A DNA stretch of 64,000 nucleotides from Sabulicella glaciei (GTDB lineage: Bacteria; Pseudomonadota; Alphaproteobacteria; Acetobacterales; Acetobacteraceae). The DNA is taken from positions 339,510 through 403,509 of the forward strand of contig NZ_JAPFQI010000001.1 in assembly GCF_026183895.1 (NCBI RefSeq). The letters are read 5' to 3'. Below the pieces are notes generated by a model. The model did not search any database, was not told where the DNA came from, and saw only the letters and a list, made by a program, of their open reading frames with translations. Both the position numbers and the translations under genes were made by a program. Positions 44,433 through 54,597 of the stretch are shown here, piece after piece (within the stretch, counting starts at the first letter, position 1; each line of letters starts with the position of its first letter).

Positions 44433-46403
44433 GTGTCGGGGGGGAATGTGTCCGAGGATCCGGAGGCGCGCTCCACGCGCCTGTCCGGGCCCGCCTTCTG
44501 GGTAGGTTTCGTTTTGGCGTCGGTCGGGCTGCTTCTCACCGTCAATCAGGTCTTCAATTTGGGCTTCGCCGGGTTCCGTCCGATCAGCACTGCCTATTAC
44601 TACCTGGTGATCGGGCTGTTCGGCGGCTTCGCGTTCCTCGCCTTCCCTGCACTGAAGTCGCAGCGACGCCACGTTGCCTGGTTCGACTGGATTCTCTCTG
44701 CCGCAATGGTGGCACTCGGCGCGTGGCTCGCCAGCGAGGCGCTGACGATCCAGTTGCGCGGCTGGAACGCCACCGCGCCATTCTGGCCCACCGTCGCCGC
44801 GGGCGCCTTTCTTGCCTTGGTGCTCGAGGGCGTGCGCCGGACAGGCGAGATCATCCTGTTCGTCGCCTGCCTGATCTTCGGCGCCTTCCCCCTCTTCGCA
44901 GGTGAGATGCCAGGCTTCCTTTGGGGGGTACAGCTTCCGCTGGACGCGACGGTGCAGGAGCACGTCTTCGGAACGGAAAGCGTGATCGGCATCCCGATGC
45001 AGGTGGTGGCCGACACGCTGATTGGCTTCCTCGTCTTCGGTGTGGTGCTTGCGGCGACGGGCGGCGCCTCCTTCTTCATGAACTTCGCTCTGGCATTGAT
45101 GGGCACCAGCCGTGGCGGCCCGGCTAAGGTGGCGGTGGTGTCATCGGCATTGTTCGGCATGTTGTCGGGCAGCCCCACCTCCAACGTGCTGACCACAGGC
45201 ACGCTCACCATCCCCACCATGAAGCGCTGCGGCTACGCGCCGCATTACGCGGGAGCGGTCGAAGCGTGCTCGTCCACGGGCGGTGCGCTGATGCCGCCGG
45301 TCATGGGGGCAGCCGCCTTCATCATGGCGAACTTCCTGAACGTGCCCTATTCCGAGGTGATGCTGGCGGCGCTGCTGCCGTCGCTGCTCTTCTACATGGC
45401 GCTTTTCCTGCAGACGGACCTTTACGCGCTTCGCCACGGGCTGCGCGGGGTGGCCCGGACGGAGGTGCCACCGCTCCTGCCGACGGTAGCCGCAGGCTGG
45501 CACTACCTTGCTGCCATCATCGGCCTCACCATCCTCCTGCTCGCATTCCGCATCGAGGCGGAGGCGCCATTCTGGGTCTCGTTGTTCCTTCTCGGGGTCG
45601 CGCTGCTTCGGCGGCGGGCCACCGGGTTTGGCTGGCGCAGCTTCGCGACGCTGGTCGTGGAATCCGGCCAGGCGGTCGCGCATCTCGTGGCGCTGATCGC
45701 TGGAATCGGGCTCATCATCGGCGCGCTTTCGGTCACCGGGGTCGCCAATTCCTTCTCGCGGGAGTTGGTGCAGTACGCAGCGGGCAACGTCGTCCTGCTC
45801 CTGGCCCTGGGCGCCTTGACCAGCTTCATCCTCGGCATGGGGATGACGGCATCCGCCTGCTACATCTTCCTGGCCATCGTGCTGGCGCCGGCATTGGTGC
45901 AGGCGGGGCTCGATCCGATGGCCTCGCATCTCTACGTCCTTTACTGGGGCATCGTTTCCTTCATCACGCCCCCCGTGGCGCTCGCTGCCATCGCTGCTGC
46001 TTCCATCGCCAAGTCGAGCCCGATGCTCACTGGCGTGATGGCGCTTCGGATCGGCTGCTTGCTTCTGATCCTGCCGGTGCTTTTCGTTCTTCAGCCGGCG
46101 CTGATCCTGAAGGGCGACGCCATCACAGTGATCCAGGCCGTCGCCACCGCGATGACCGCGGTGATCTTGCTCGCTTCGGCTTTCGAGGGGCATGTGTATT
46201 GGATTGGCCGCGCCCCGGCCTGGGCGCGCGTCGGCATCGGCATCGGCGCGCTTCTCATGCTGGTGCCGGAGGGGATGACGGACCTGTTCGGTCTGGCGAT
46301 CTCGATCGCGACGATTGTCCTCATGCGCCTCGCGACACGGCGCGCCGCAGTCAGAGGGGAGTCCACGCGACCGCCTCGCACTCCTAGAAGCGGAGTTCGG
46401 TGA
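44433..46403 (+). CDS. Fused TRAP transporter permease (DctQM-type)
   Basis: 656 residues. Residues 1-170 hold four helices corresponding to the small DctQ unit; the rest is the large DctM unit with the conserved GGSPTSNVLTTGTLTIPTMKR and STGGALMPPVMGAAAFIM segments, typical of the fused TAXI-TRAP permeases. It couples sodium or proton flow to uptake of the anion brought by the binding protein. Start by GTG at 44433 (or 44448); the ATG at 44265 would lie inside the upstream gene. The 3' end overlaps the convergent TadE gene by 20 bases. Confidence 0.9.
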   Translation: MSGGNVSEDPEARSTRLSGPAFWVGFVLASVGLLLTVNQVFNLGFAGFRPISTAYYYLVIGLFGGFAFLAFPALKSQRRHVAWFDWILSAAMVALGAWLASEALTIQLRGWNATAPFWPTVAAGAFLALVLEGVRRTGEIILFVACLIFGAFPLFAGEMPGFLWGVQLPLDATVQEHVFGTESVIGIPMQVVADTLIGFLVFGVVLAATGGASFFMNFALALMGTSRGGPAKVAVVSSALFGMLSGSPTSNVLTTGTLTIPTMKRCGYAPHYAGAVEACSSTGGALMPPVMGAAAFIMANFLNVPYSEVMLAALLPSLLFYMALFLQTDLYALRHGLRGVARTEVPPLLPTVAAGWHYLAAIIGLTILLLAFRIEAEAPFWVSLFLLGVALLRRRATGFGWRSFATLVVESGQAVAHLVALIAGIGLIIGALSVTGVANSFSRELVQYAAGNVVLLLALGALTSFILGMGMTASACYIFLAIVLAPALVQAGLDPMASHLYVLYWGIVSFITPPVALAAIAAASIAKSSPMLTGVMALRIGCLLLILPVLFVLQPALILKGDAITVIQAVATAMTAVILLASAFEGHVYWIGRAPAWARVGIGIGALLMLVPEGMTDLFGLAISIATIVLMRLATRRAAVRGESTRPPRTPRSGVR

Positions 46404-46776
46404 CTTCCCGGAGCGACCGGTCCCGCGTACCGAAATATGGCACGGCGAAGCGGAAATCGGTCGATCCGGTAACCGTCAGCTGGCTCATGCCGCTTACCGT
46501 TCCCCGCGTAATGCAAAGCTGCAGCTTGCTTCCGAGGCCTGGGCGGCTGCCAGCCAGTATCGCTGCATTGCAACCGGTCAGGGTGGAATCGACCATCGCC
46601 TTGCGCGACGCTTCCGCGACCGCGTTGCGGAGGGATTGCGTGGTGAACCAGTACCGGGAGAGGTCCATGGCGCCTACCATCATCATGATGAAGATGGGGC
46701 CGCACAGGGCAAACTCGAGCGCGGTAACGCCGCGCCGTCCCAAAGAACGCAGCCTATTGAAGGCGAAGGACGACAT
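46384..46776 (-). CDS. TadE-like pseudopilin
   Basis: 130 residues with a short basic leader and the prepilin-type segment RRGVTALEFALCGPIFIMMMVG: cleavage after Gly, Glu five residues on, then one helix. The C-terminal part has no known domain. TadE-type minor pilins are cut by the prepilin peptidase and help build the Flp pilus. It overlaps the start region of its upstream neighbour by 23 bases and the end of the TRAP permease by 20. Confidence 0.85.
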   Translation of the reverse strand: MSSFAFNRLRSLGRRGVTALEFALCGPIFIMMMVGAMDLSRYWFTTQSLRNAVAEASRKAMVDSTLTGCNAAILAGSRPGLGSKLQLCITRGTVSGMSQLTVTGSTDFRFAVPYFGTRDRSLREVTELRF

Positions 46777-47158
46777 TCGCGCTTACTTCCTTGAGATTCT
46801 TGAGCAGCATGGGCGTGAGGGGCCGGCTGAGAGTGATGGACAAGTAGGTCTGCCGCCCTGTCGGACATGACGCATCGCAATCCACCGTGCCGGCGGTTCC
46901 CGGGCACTCGCAGACAGGCGCCGGAACCGTGACTGTCACGCCGCTCCATCCGGAGAGCAGTCGGTTAATCGCAGCCTGAATGCCGGCGCTGTCGGCAGGA
47001 AAGGTCAAGGCATAGGCTGCTCCGGCCTGCGCCGCCGCTGAAAGCCGCTGTTTCTGCTGCAAAGCGTTCCCGAGGTCCATCACGCTAACGAGCAGCAGGA
47101 CGAGGATGGGTGCGACGAGCGCGAATTCGATGGCGGCGAGGCCTCTGCGGCAGCGCAT
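46754..47158 (-). CDS. TadE/TadF-like pseudopilin
   Basis: 134 residues with RRGLAAIEFALVAPILVLLLVS, again the prepilin cleavage pattern followed by one helix, then a periplasmic part with four cysteines (CECPGT...CDASCP) that could form disulphides. It belongs to the TadE family of minor pilins. It begins four bases after the TadG-like gene stop and overlaps the next gene, so the three form one operon. Confidence 0.85.
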   Translation of the reverse strand: MRCRRGLAAIEFALVAPILVLLLVSVMDLGNALQQKQRLSAAAQAGAAYALTFPADSAGIQAAINRLLSGWSGVTVTVPAPVCECPGTAGTVDCDASCPTGRQTYLSITLSRPLTPMLLKNLKEVSANVVLRLQ

Positions 47159-47162
47159 GATG

Positions 47163-48452
47163 CTACTCCGTTAGCCGGATGGCCTGGACACGCGGAACGG
47201 TGGTGTTGCGCGCGGCGCAGCCTGCGACGCTAGCATTGCCGCCGAAGTTCACTGTGTCCGCGACGAGGGACACGCAGCTCGTGTTCGAGAGGCTCATGTT
47301 GCCAAGGAACTCCAGCGTCGAGGTCGGAAAGTACAGGGCGCCTCCAATCTGGCTGTCGGACGTGCCGTTGACCCGCACCGAGTAACCGACAGGAGCGCGC
47401 GCATCACGATACATGAGTATGCCGTTCCAAGCCGGGTCGGCCGATTGGGCTGGAGCCTGGAGCGAGATTTTCACGTTGCCGTTCAGGTCGGGTCCGCCGA
47501 TCGTTCCCGGCGTGCCGGTGAAGACGAGGGTGACGCCGGCATTCCCCGTGCAAGTGGGACAGATGATCTGCCCATTCTGCCCAGTGAGGGATGCGTTCGA
47601 GAAGTAGTAGGTGCCTGGCGTTAGGGTCAGGATGTTGTTGCCGTTCACCCTCACATCTGAGCAATAGGCCTTGCCCGTCGTCTCATAGGGCTGGAGGCTC
47701 GTAGGGCTGCCGCCGGGGTTGAGGCAGGTGCTAGCGCCAAAGGTCGGCAGTACCTTGTTGTTCAGGGAGGCGTAGGGGTCCGGCAGGTTTGGCTGGTACT
47801 CGGAATAGGGTCGCGTGAGGGTAAGGCGCGTGTTGTTGGTGCATCCACTGCAGCTGCCGCCCATGACCATCGAGAACACGCTCACGGTCGCCGCGCCCTG
47901 CAACGTGATGGACCCCGTCGCGCGCGAATTCGAAGCCAGGACGCAGCCAGACCCGGCTGTGCTGGAACTGCCGCTGAGCGTCATCTTCCCACGGAGGCTC
48001 AGCACGCAGCTTTCCGTTGCTGGCTGTACCACAGCGACCGCACGTGCCCCGACATCCACGTCGGAGCGAAAGAAGATCCGGGAAAGTCCAGGCGTCATTT
48101 GCCGGTTCAAGACCACTTCGACAGCCGCGCTGCTCCCCGCACTCGGGCCTGAAGTCGGAGGCGAACGCACCACAACGGAGGTACGCGCATCCGCGGCAAA
48201 ACCATTACGGCCAGCGACGTTCACTCCGGCCGTCGAGGGCACCCCCCCCGCGATGATGGCCGCGGCGCCGCCGATCGCTGCTGCATCGGCCGCGTTCTGC
48301 GCCGCGCGCCGCGTCATGTACCAGAGCCCGCCATCGGTCGCGAGGGCGGTCAGCCCGACCAGCCCGGCGGAGCCTGCGGCGAAGGCCAGCAGCACCGAAC
48401 CTCGGCAATCGGATAGATGCATGCGTCGCGAGCTACGTATCATCCCCAGCAT
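47163..48452 (-). CDS. TadG-like pilus assembly protein
   Basis: 429 residues. N-terminal region has the TadG-type helix (RGSVLLAFAAGSAGLVGLTALATDGG) and the ARRAAQNAADAAAIGGA segment common to TadE/TadG proteins; the rest is a long beta-rich periplasmic domain of the DUF2134 type with scattered CxxC pairs. It is membrane anchored and probably shapes the outside part of the Tad pilus. ATG at 48452 has AAGGG five bases upstream. Divergent from flp across 158 bases. Confidence 0.8.
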   Translation of the reverse strand: MLGMIRSSRRMHLSDCRGSVLLAFAAGSAGLVGLTALATDGGLWYMTRRAAQNAADAAAIGGAAAIIAGGVPSTAGVNVAGRNGFAADARTSVVVRSPPTSGPSAGSSAAVEVVLNRQMTPGLSRIFFRSDVDVGARAVAVVQPATESCVLSLRGKMTLSGSSSTAGSGCVLASNSRATGSITLQGAATVSVFSMVMGGSCSGCTNNTRLTLTRPYSEYQPNLPDPYASLNNKVLPTFGASTCLNPGGSPTSLQPYETTGKAYCSDVRVNGNNILTLTPGTYYFSNASLTGQNGQIICPTCTGNAGVTLVFTGTPGTIGGPDLNGNVKISLQAPAQSADPAWNGILMYRDARAPVGYSVRVNGTSDSQIGGALYFPTSTLEFLGNMSLSNTSCVSLVADTVNFGGNASVAGCAARNTTVPRVQAIRLTE

Positions 48453-48610
48453 ATCAACCCTTGCGTGTAGGAGGCGGCCTTGCGTATAGACTATAAAGGC
48501 CGAAGTAAGGAACTCAACGATAGAGTGTATTCTTCGGCAAGTAAGTCGCTTTTCACGCGAGCAAAGGCGGCTTAATGCTCCTCTCGGCTCGCAACAGAAG
48601 GAATTTGTTC
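48453..48610. promoter_or_regulatory. Divergent control region of tadG operon and flp operon
   Basis: 158 bases, clearly more AT-rich than the flanking genes (for example GACTATAAAGG at about 48490 and GAGTGTATTC at 48530). It must hold promoters for both directions, but no pair with good spacing stood out. AAGGA nine bases before 48611 is the flp ribosome site. Confidence 0.5.
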
Positions 48611-48796
48611 ATGGTGCAGGCCGCGACCGCGCTCTTCACGAAGCTTCAGTCCGACCGCCGTGGGGTGACGGCACTTGAGTACGGCATCATTGCTGCCGCG
48701 GTGGTTCTCGCCGTTATCGCTGGCATCACTACGCTGAAGGCGGACGTGCAGGCCATCTTCACGGCGATCACGACTGGGGTTGCCGGCGCCAAGTGA
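48611..48796 (+). CDS. flp: Flp/Fap-type major pilin
   Basis: 61 residues: leader MVQAATALFTKLQSDRRG, cleavage after Gly18, then VTALEYGIIAAAVVLAVIAG, the conserved Flp motif with Glu five residues after the cut and Tyr next to it. The mature protein is about 43 residues, one helix with a short tail, the normal size. It is the building block of the Tad pilus used for tight adherence. The prepilin peptidase gene follows after the hairpin. Confidence 0.95.
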   Translation: MVQAATALFTKLQSDRRGVTALEYGIIAAAVVLAVIAGITTLKADVQAIFTAITTGVAGAK

Positions 48797-48814
48797 TTCA
48801 GTGAGTCGGCTGCG

Positions 48815-48840
48815 CCTCGCGCCACCACTGTGGCGCGAGG
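48815..48840 (+). terminator. Perfect GC hairpin between flp and cpaA
   Basis: CCTCGCGCCAC-CACT-GTGGCGCGAGG, eleven perfect pairs with a four-base loop, extended by TGCG/CGCA across one bulged T. It starts 18 bases after the flp stop and lies 54 bases before cpaA. No T-run, so it more likely protects the pilin mRNA 3' end and attenuates read-through, giving much pilin and little machinery. Confidence 0.6.
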
Positions 48841-48894
48841 TCGCAGACTTGCTGCACCCCTACTTGCTGCCTGGGAATGTCAAGGCGAGGCTAA

Positions 48895-49371
48895 ATGACC
48901 TACGCAGCCGGACTCTTCGCGTTTTTTGTCCTTGCCGTCGCGGCTTGGCGAGATGTCGCGACGCGGACGATCCCAGACGCCGCTAGTTGGCTCATCGGCG
49001 GGATTGGCATCGGTGCTCGAGGTGCGTTGGGCTTCGAGGCGCTCGCCGTTTCGCTGGCGGGCGCGACCCTACTGTTTCTCACCCTTTTTCTGTTTTTTGC
49101 CCGTGGCTTTCTGGGTGGCGGCGACGTGAAGCTCGCCTCGGCCATCGCAGTCGGACTGGCCCCGGCCGCCATCTGGGAATTCGTGGTGGCCACCACCTTC
49201 GCGGGTGGGGTTCTCGCCATTCTCCATCTCCTCCTGCGTCGCTGGGGGCCGGCCCGGTTTCCCGGCCGCGTCGGGGCAGTTGAGGCTTGGCGTATCCGGC
49301 GTGGGGCGCCGCTTCCCTACGGTGTCGCCATCGCTGTGGGCGGAACCTTCGTCCTTCTTGGACATCCCTGA
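48895..49371 (+). CDS. cpaA: Prepilin peptidase CpaA/TadV
   Basis: 158 residues with four or more membrane helices. The two catalytic Asp residues of type IV prepilin peptidases are visible in WRDVATRTIPD and GGGDVKLASA (GxGD). It lacks the N-terminal methylation domain, as TadV/CpaA proteins do. It removes leaders from Flp and the TadE-type pilins. Followed by cpaB after three bases. Confidence 0.92.
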   Translation: MTYAAGLFAFFVLAVAAWRDVATRTIPDAASWLIGGIGIGARGALGFEALAVSLAGATLLFLTLFLFFARGFLGGGDVKLASAIAVGLAPAAIWEFVVATTFAGGVLAILHLLLRRWGPARFPGRVGAVEAWRIRRGAPLPYGVAIAVGGTFVLLGHP

Positions 49372-49374
49372 CCC

Positions 49375-50226
49375 ATGCCCTTCCGTCTCCTTGCCGTTCT
49401 TCTGCTCCTCCTGACCGCGGGCGGGCTCGGCTACATCGCGCTTCTCGCCGTCCGTCCGGGCTCGCCCGTGCTGGAGGCCGAAGCCGCACCGGCCCCACCG
49501 CCGCCAGTCCGGCTGCGGTACCTCGCTGCGGCACGGCCGCTCCAGGTTGGCACCCTGCTGAAGGACGAGGATTTCACGGTCCGCGAGTTCCCGACCGATG
49601 CCGTTCCCGAAGGCGCGCTGTTGGCCTCGGATGAGATGAAGGCCGAGTTGCGCGGCGCGATGCTGCGCCGCTGGCTGGAACCGAATGCGACCCTCGCCCG
49701 CGCGGACGTTCTGCACCCGCGCGACCGCGGCTTCCTGGCGGCTGTGCTGCGACCCGGGACGCGAGCCATGGCGGTCGGGGTAGATGCCGTCACCGGCGCT
49801 GCCGGCCTGATCTGGCCTGGCGACCAGGTGGATGTGCTGCTCACGCAGGAACTCGAGGGCGGCGGCGTCACGGCCGCTCGACGCTATGTCGGTGAGACGG
49901 TGTTGAACGACGCGCGCGTCATTGCCGTGGACCAGCAGTTCACCCAGGGCGCCGGCCCGAGCGACGCAGGTCCCCGCAACGTGGCGCGTACGGTCACGCT
50001 TGAGGTCTCGGCCGAGCAGGCGGAGCGCCTCGCGGTCGCCCAGCGCCTGGGGCGGCTTTCCCTCACGGTGCGAGCCATCGAGCCATCGAGCGAGCGTCCT
50101 CCGCTCCTCTCAGCCGCTCCCGTTCCAACGTTCGGCGGCGACGTGTCGCGCGCCTTGCTTCCGGGGGAGGGCGCGCGAATGCGCCTCATCCAGGGCGGCG
50201 ACCAGACAGAGGTAAGTTTCCGATGA
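49375..50226 (+). CDS. cpaB: Flp pilus assembly protein CpaB (RcpC)
   Basis: 283 residues: N-terminal membrane helix (PFRLLAVLLLLLTAGGLGYIA) and a SAF domain (RYLAAARPLQVGTLLKDEDFTVREFP), then the RcpC/CpaB domain with AVGVDAVTGAAGLIWPGDQVDVLLT. It is a periplasmic partner of the secretin, perhaps touching peptidoglycan. The stop overlaps the cpaC start by four bases. Confidence 0.93.
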   Translation: MPFRLLAVLLLLLTAGGLGYIALLAVRPGSPVLEAEAAPAPPPPVRLRYLAAARPLQVGTLLKDEDFTVREFPTDAVPEGALLASDEMKAELRGAMLRRWLEPNATLARADVLHPRDRGFLAAVLRPGTRAMAVGVDAVTGAAGLIWPGDQVDVLLTQELEGGGVTAARRYVGETVLNDARVIAVDQQFTQGAGPSDAGPRNVARTVTLEVSAEQAERLAVAQRLGRLSLTVRAIEPSSERPPLLSAAPVPTFGGDVSRALLPGEGARMRLIQGGDQTEVSFR

Positions 50227-51731
50227 TGCGCCCTGCCATCCTCGCGGGCCTTCTGGGCATCGCCGGCCCGGTCCTCGCGCAGGCGCCAGCCCCCGCGCTG
50301 CAGCCGACGCCCCTTGTCCCGTCTTCATCGCTCGCACCGGCTGCGCCGGTGTCGCTCCGGCTCGAGGCCGGCATGGGCCGCATGCTGACTCTGCCTGCCC
50401 CGGCGGCAACTGTGCTCGCCGCCGATCCGCGCGTGGCGCGCGTGCAGGCGGCTTCACCGACCAGTCTGTTCCTGATGGCGGTCGGCAATGGTCGCACGAC
50501 GCTCATCGCGACCGACGCCAACGGCTCGCCGGTCGCGCAGTACGACATCACGGTCTTTGGCGGGCGCTCGGAGGGCGCGGCCACCCTGCCGATGGGCGCG
50601 GCACCGATCGGGCCGGCTGCCAACACTGCGCCCCCGCCGCCCAATGCGGCGGCGATTGAGGCGACCCTGCGTCAGGCCGTCGGCCCCAATCTGCGCGTCC
50701 TATCCAACGCGGGTGGCCTGATCCTCAGCGGAACTGTCGCGACAGCGGCAGAGGCGCAACGCGCCATCGCCATTGCGCGTGGCTTTGCGGGGGAGGGGCG
50801 CTCCATCCTGAACCAGCTCGAGGTGCTGCAGGCCGTGCAGGTGAACCTGCGCGTCCGCGTCGCTGAGATTTCGCGGCAGGTGACCCGCGAACTGGGCTTC
50901 AACTGGCAGGCTCTCGGCAACATTGGCAACGTTGCACTCGGGCTGCAAACGGGCGGGACTGCTGCTTCGGTTCTCTCGGCGATCTCCGGCGCAGGGGCCG
51001 GCGGGGGTCTCGGGGGCACCCCTGGGCGGCTCGGTTTCGCATACCGGTCGAGTCGTCTCGACATCAACGGGGTCATCGACGCGCTGGCTGCCGACCAGCT
51101 CATCACCGTCCTGGCGGAGCCTAACCTCACGGCGCAGTCGGGCGAGACCGCCAGCTTCCTTGCGGGAGGGGAGTTTCCGGTCCCAGTGGCAGCGAATCTC
51201 ACCGGGCAGGTGACCATCGAATTCAAGCAGTTCGGCGTTTCCCTCGCCTTCGTACCCACCGTCTTGGCCCAGGACCGGCTGAATCTGCGGGTCCGACCCG
51301 AGGTGAGCGAACTTTCGGACAATGGCGCAATCAACCTGCCGCTCTCCGGCGGCTCGCTGCGGATTCCTGCACTCACCGTTCGTCGCGCTGAGACGACCGT
51401 CGAGCTTGGCAGCGGGCAGAGCTTCGCGATTGCGGGGCTGCTCCAGCGCAACAGCGCGCAGGTTGGGCAGGGTTGGGCCGGGCTCGGGGAAGTGCCTGTG
51501 CTGGGCGCCCTGTTCCGGTCCACTCGTTTCCAGCAGGGCGAGACTGAACTCGTGATCATTATCACGCCCTACCTCGTCCGTCCGGCCGCTAACCCACAGG
51601 CCCTTGTTGCGCCCACCGACGGCTTCCGCCCGGCCACCGACCTCGACCGCATCCTGCGACAGAGGCAGATCGCCGCAGGGCGTACCCCGACGCCGCTGCC
51701 CGCCGTAGATGCGGGCTTCATCCTGGATTGA
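50223..51731 (+). CDS. cpaC: Tad secretin CpaC (RcpA)
   Basis: 502 residues: signal peptide (to about QAPAP), an N-terminal pilus-secretin domain (LRLEAGMGRMLTLPAPAATVLAADPRVARVQ...), a BON-like part (VLSNAGGLILSGTVATAAEAQRA) and the C-terminal secretin domain (VLAEPNLTAQSGETASFLAGGEFPVP, ending ELVIIITPYLVRPA). It forms the outer-membrane pore for the Flp pilus. Confidence 0.94.
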   Translation: MMRPAILAGLLGIAGPVLAQAPAPALQPTPLVPSSSLAPAAPVSLRLEAGMGRMLTLPAPAATVLAADPRVARVQAASPTSLFLMAVGNGRTTLIATDANGSPVAQYDITVFGGRSEGAATLPMGAAPIGPAANTAPPPPNAAAIEATLRQAVGPNLRVLSNAGGLILSGTVATAAEAQRAIAIARGFAGEGRSILNQLEVLQAVQVNLRVRVAEISRQVTRELGFNWQALGNIGNVALGLQTGGTAASVLSAISGAGAGGGLGGTPGRLGFAYRSSRLDINGVIDALAADQLITVLAEPNLTAQSGETASFLAGGEFPVPVAANLTGQVTIEFKQFGVSLAFVPTVLAQDRLNLRVRPEVSELSDNGAINLPLSGGSLRIPALTVRRAETTVELGSGQSFAIAGLLQRNSAQVGQGWAGLGEVPVLGALFRSTRFQQGETELVIIITPYLVRPAANPQALVAPTDGFRPATDLDRILRQRQIAAGRTPTPLPAVDAGFILD

Positions 51732-51735
51732 CCCG

Positions 51736-52038
51736 ATGCGCGCCGCACCGCTTCTCCTCCTGCTCGCCGCTTGCGGTCCCCTGACACAGGATCCATTCGA
51801 CCGGCCCGGCACCTGGCGTGCCACGGGTGCGAACGAAGCCAATCTCCGCGCCATGGTCGCCGATCCGCGCGACCTTCAGCAGGGCAGGGCGGCGCGCATG
51901 GCACGGGGCCAGGCCGCGACGCCAGGCGTCGATCGGCTCCTCGCCGGGCAGGTTCCAGCGCTTCCCAATCCTCGCTCGACCAACCCGGCTCCCGCAATCA
52001 CGATCGCGCCCGCTGGAGGCGGAAATGTCGCACGTTGA
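51736..52038 (+). CDS. Short lipoprotein in CpaD position
   Basis: 100 residues with a lipobox LLLLAAC, Cys13 being the lipid site, and a low-complexity rest containing QGRAARMARGQAATPGVDRLLAGQVPALP. By position between secretin and cpaE it corresponds to CpaD, the outer-membrane lipoprotein of the Tad system, but CpaD is usually about twice as long. It may be a shortened CpaD or a replacement. It overlaps cpaE by 14 bases. Confidence 0.65.
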   Translation: MRAAPLLLLLAACGPLTQDPFDRPGTWRATGANEANLRAMVADPRDLQQGRAARMARGQAATPGVDRLLAGQVPALPNPRSTNPAPAITIAPAGGGNVAR

Positions 52039-53244
52039 TGCGAAGCTTCCCCTGGCCGTCGAAGGGGACCGGCTGCCCCTCGCGGCCTGGATCGCGGACG
52101 AGACAAGCGAAGACGCAGTCCGTGCTGGCCTTCCCGACATCGCCGCCGGCTCGGCAATCCGGCGCGGCAATATCCGCACCGCAATCAAAGCCCTTGCGCA
52201 GCAGCCGACGCCCCGCCTTCTGCTCGTGGACATTGAGGGCGATGCCTCGCCGCTTCAGGCGCTGGATGCGCTCTCTGCCGTCTGCGCGCCCGATGTGCGC
52301 GTGATCGTGCTGGGCGACCGCTCTGATATTGGTTTCTACCGCCAACTCACGCGCGAATTGGGCGTGGACGAGTACCTCCCGAAGCCACTGACGCGCGACA
52401 CGATTTCGGGAGTGCTGCGGCGCCACCTATCTGACACTCCGGAAGGCGAGGGCGCGGCCGGCGCGCGAGGCGGCCGGCTTGTCGCGGTCATGGGCGTTCG
52501 CGGCGGCGCGGGTGGCACGACGATCGCCGCGAATCTGGCGATGCAGATTGCGAGCGAAACCCGCGGCCATGTCTGCCTGCTCGACATGAATCTGCGCGGG
52601 GGCAACGCGGCCTTGCTGCTCGGCGTGCAGCCCGGTGGCGCGCTGAGGACCGCGCTCGAGCAGCCCGAGCGCGCCGATGCGCTCTTCGTCGACCGGGTGG
52701 CCGTGCCGGTGACCGAGCGCCTGCGCGTCATCGCATCGGAAGAACCGCTGGGCAGCCAGCCGGCACCCACCGAGGAGGGGGTCTGCCACCTGCTCGACCT
52801 TCTGCTGCAACGCTTCAATGTCGTAGTGGCCGATGTCGCCTTGCCGCCTGGCCCAGCGGAGCGGACGCTCCTCGCCCGCGCGCGGCAGCGTGTGCTGGTC
52901 ATGACGCCGGAGGTGACGCAGATCCGCGACATGATCGCCGCGCGTACCTTCCTGTCCGAGCTGGGCGGGGAAGGCGCGGCGATCTCCGTACTCAACCGCG
53001 CCAATGCACGCTGGGGGCTGGACACGAAGCTTCTGGAGCAGGGGCTCGGCGGAAAGCCGGATATCCGCCTGCCCGACCTTCCGGTGGAGCTTGCGAAGGC
53101 CGCCAATCTCGGCCGTGCGGCCGTGCTCGACTATCCGGCGTGGCGCAAGGCGCTCGCGCCGCTCGTGCAGGAATCGACCGGTCAGCGCCTGGTTGAAGCG
53201 TCGGCGGGCGGCCTTGGCCGGATCGTCAAGGGGCTGTTCCGGCG

Positions 53245-53248
<4 letters not shown>
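52025..53248 (+). CDS. cpaE: Pilus localisation ATPase CpaE (TadZ)
   Basis: 407 residues. Residues 30-150 form a receiver-like domain (LLLVDIEGDASPLQALDAL, ...GVDEYLPKPLTRD) and the rest a ParA/MinD-type ATPase. The P-loop reads GVRGGAGGTTIAANLA, without the usual signature Lys (GGxGKT), a change known in some TadZ proteins. It places the Tad machine at the cell pole. Its stop overlaps the cpaF start (ATGA). Confidence 0.92.
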
Positions 53249-54594
<1,346 letters not shown>

Positions 54595-54597
54595 GGC

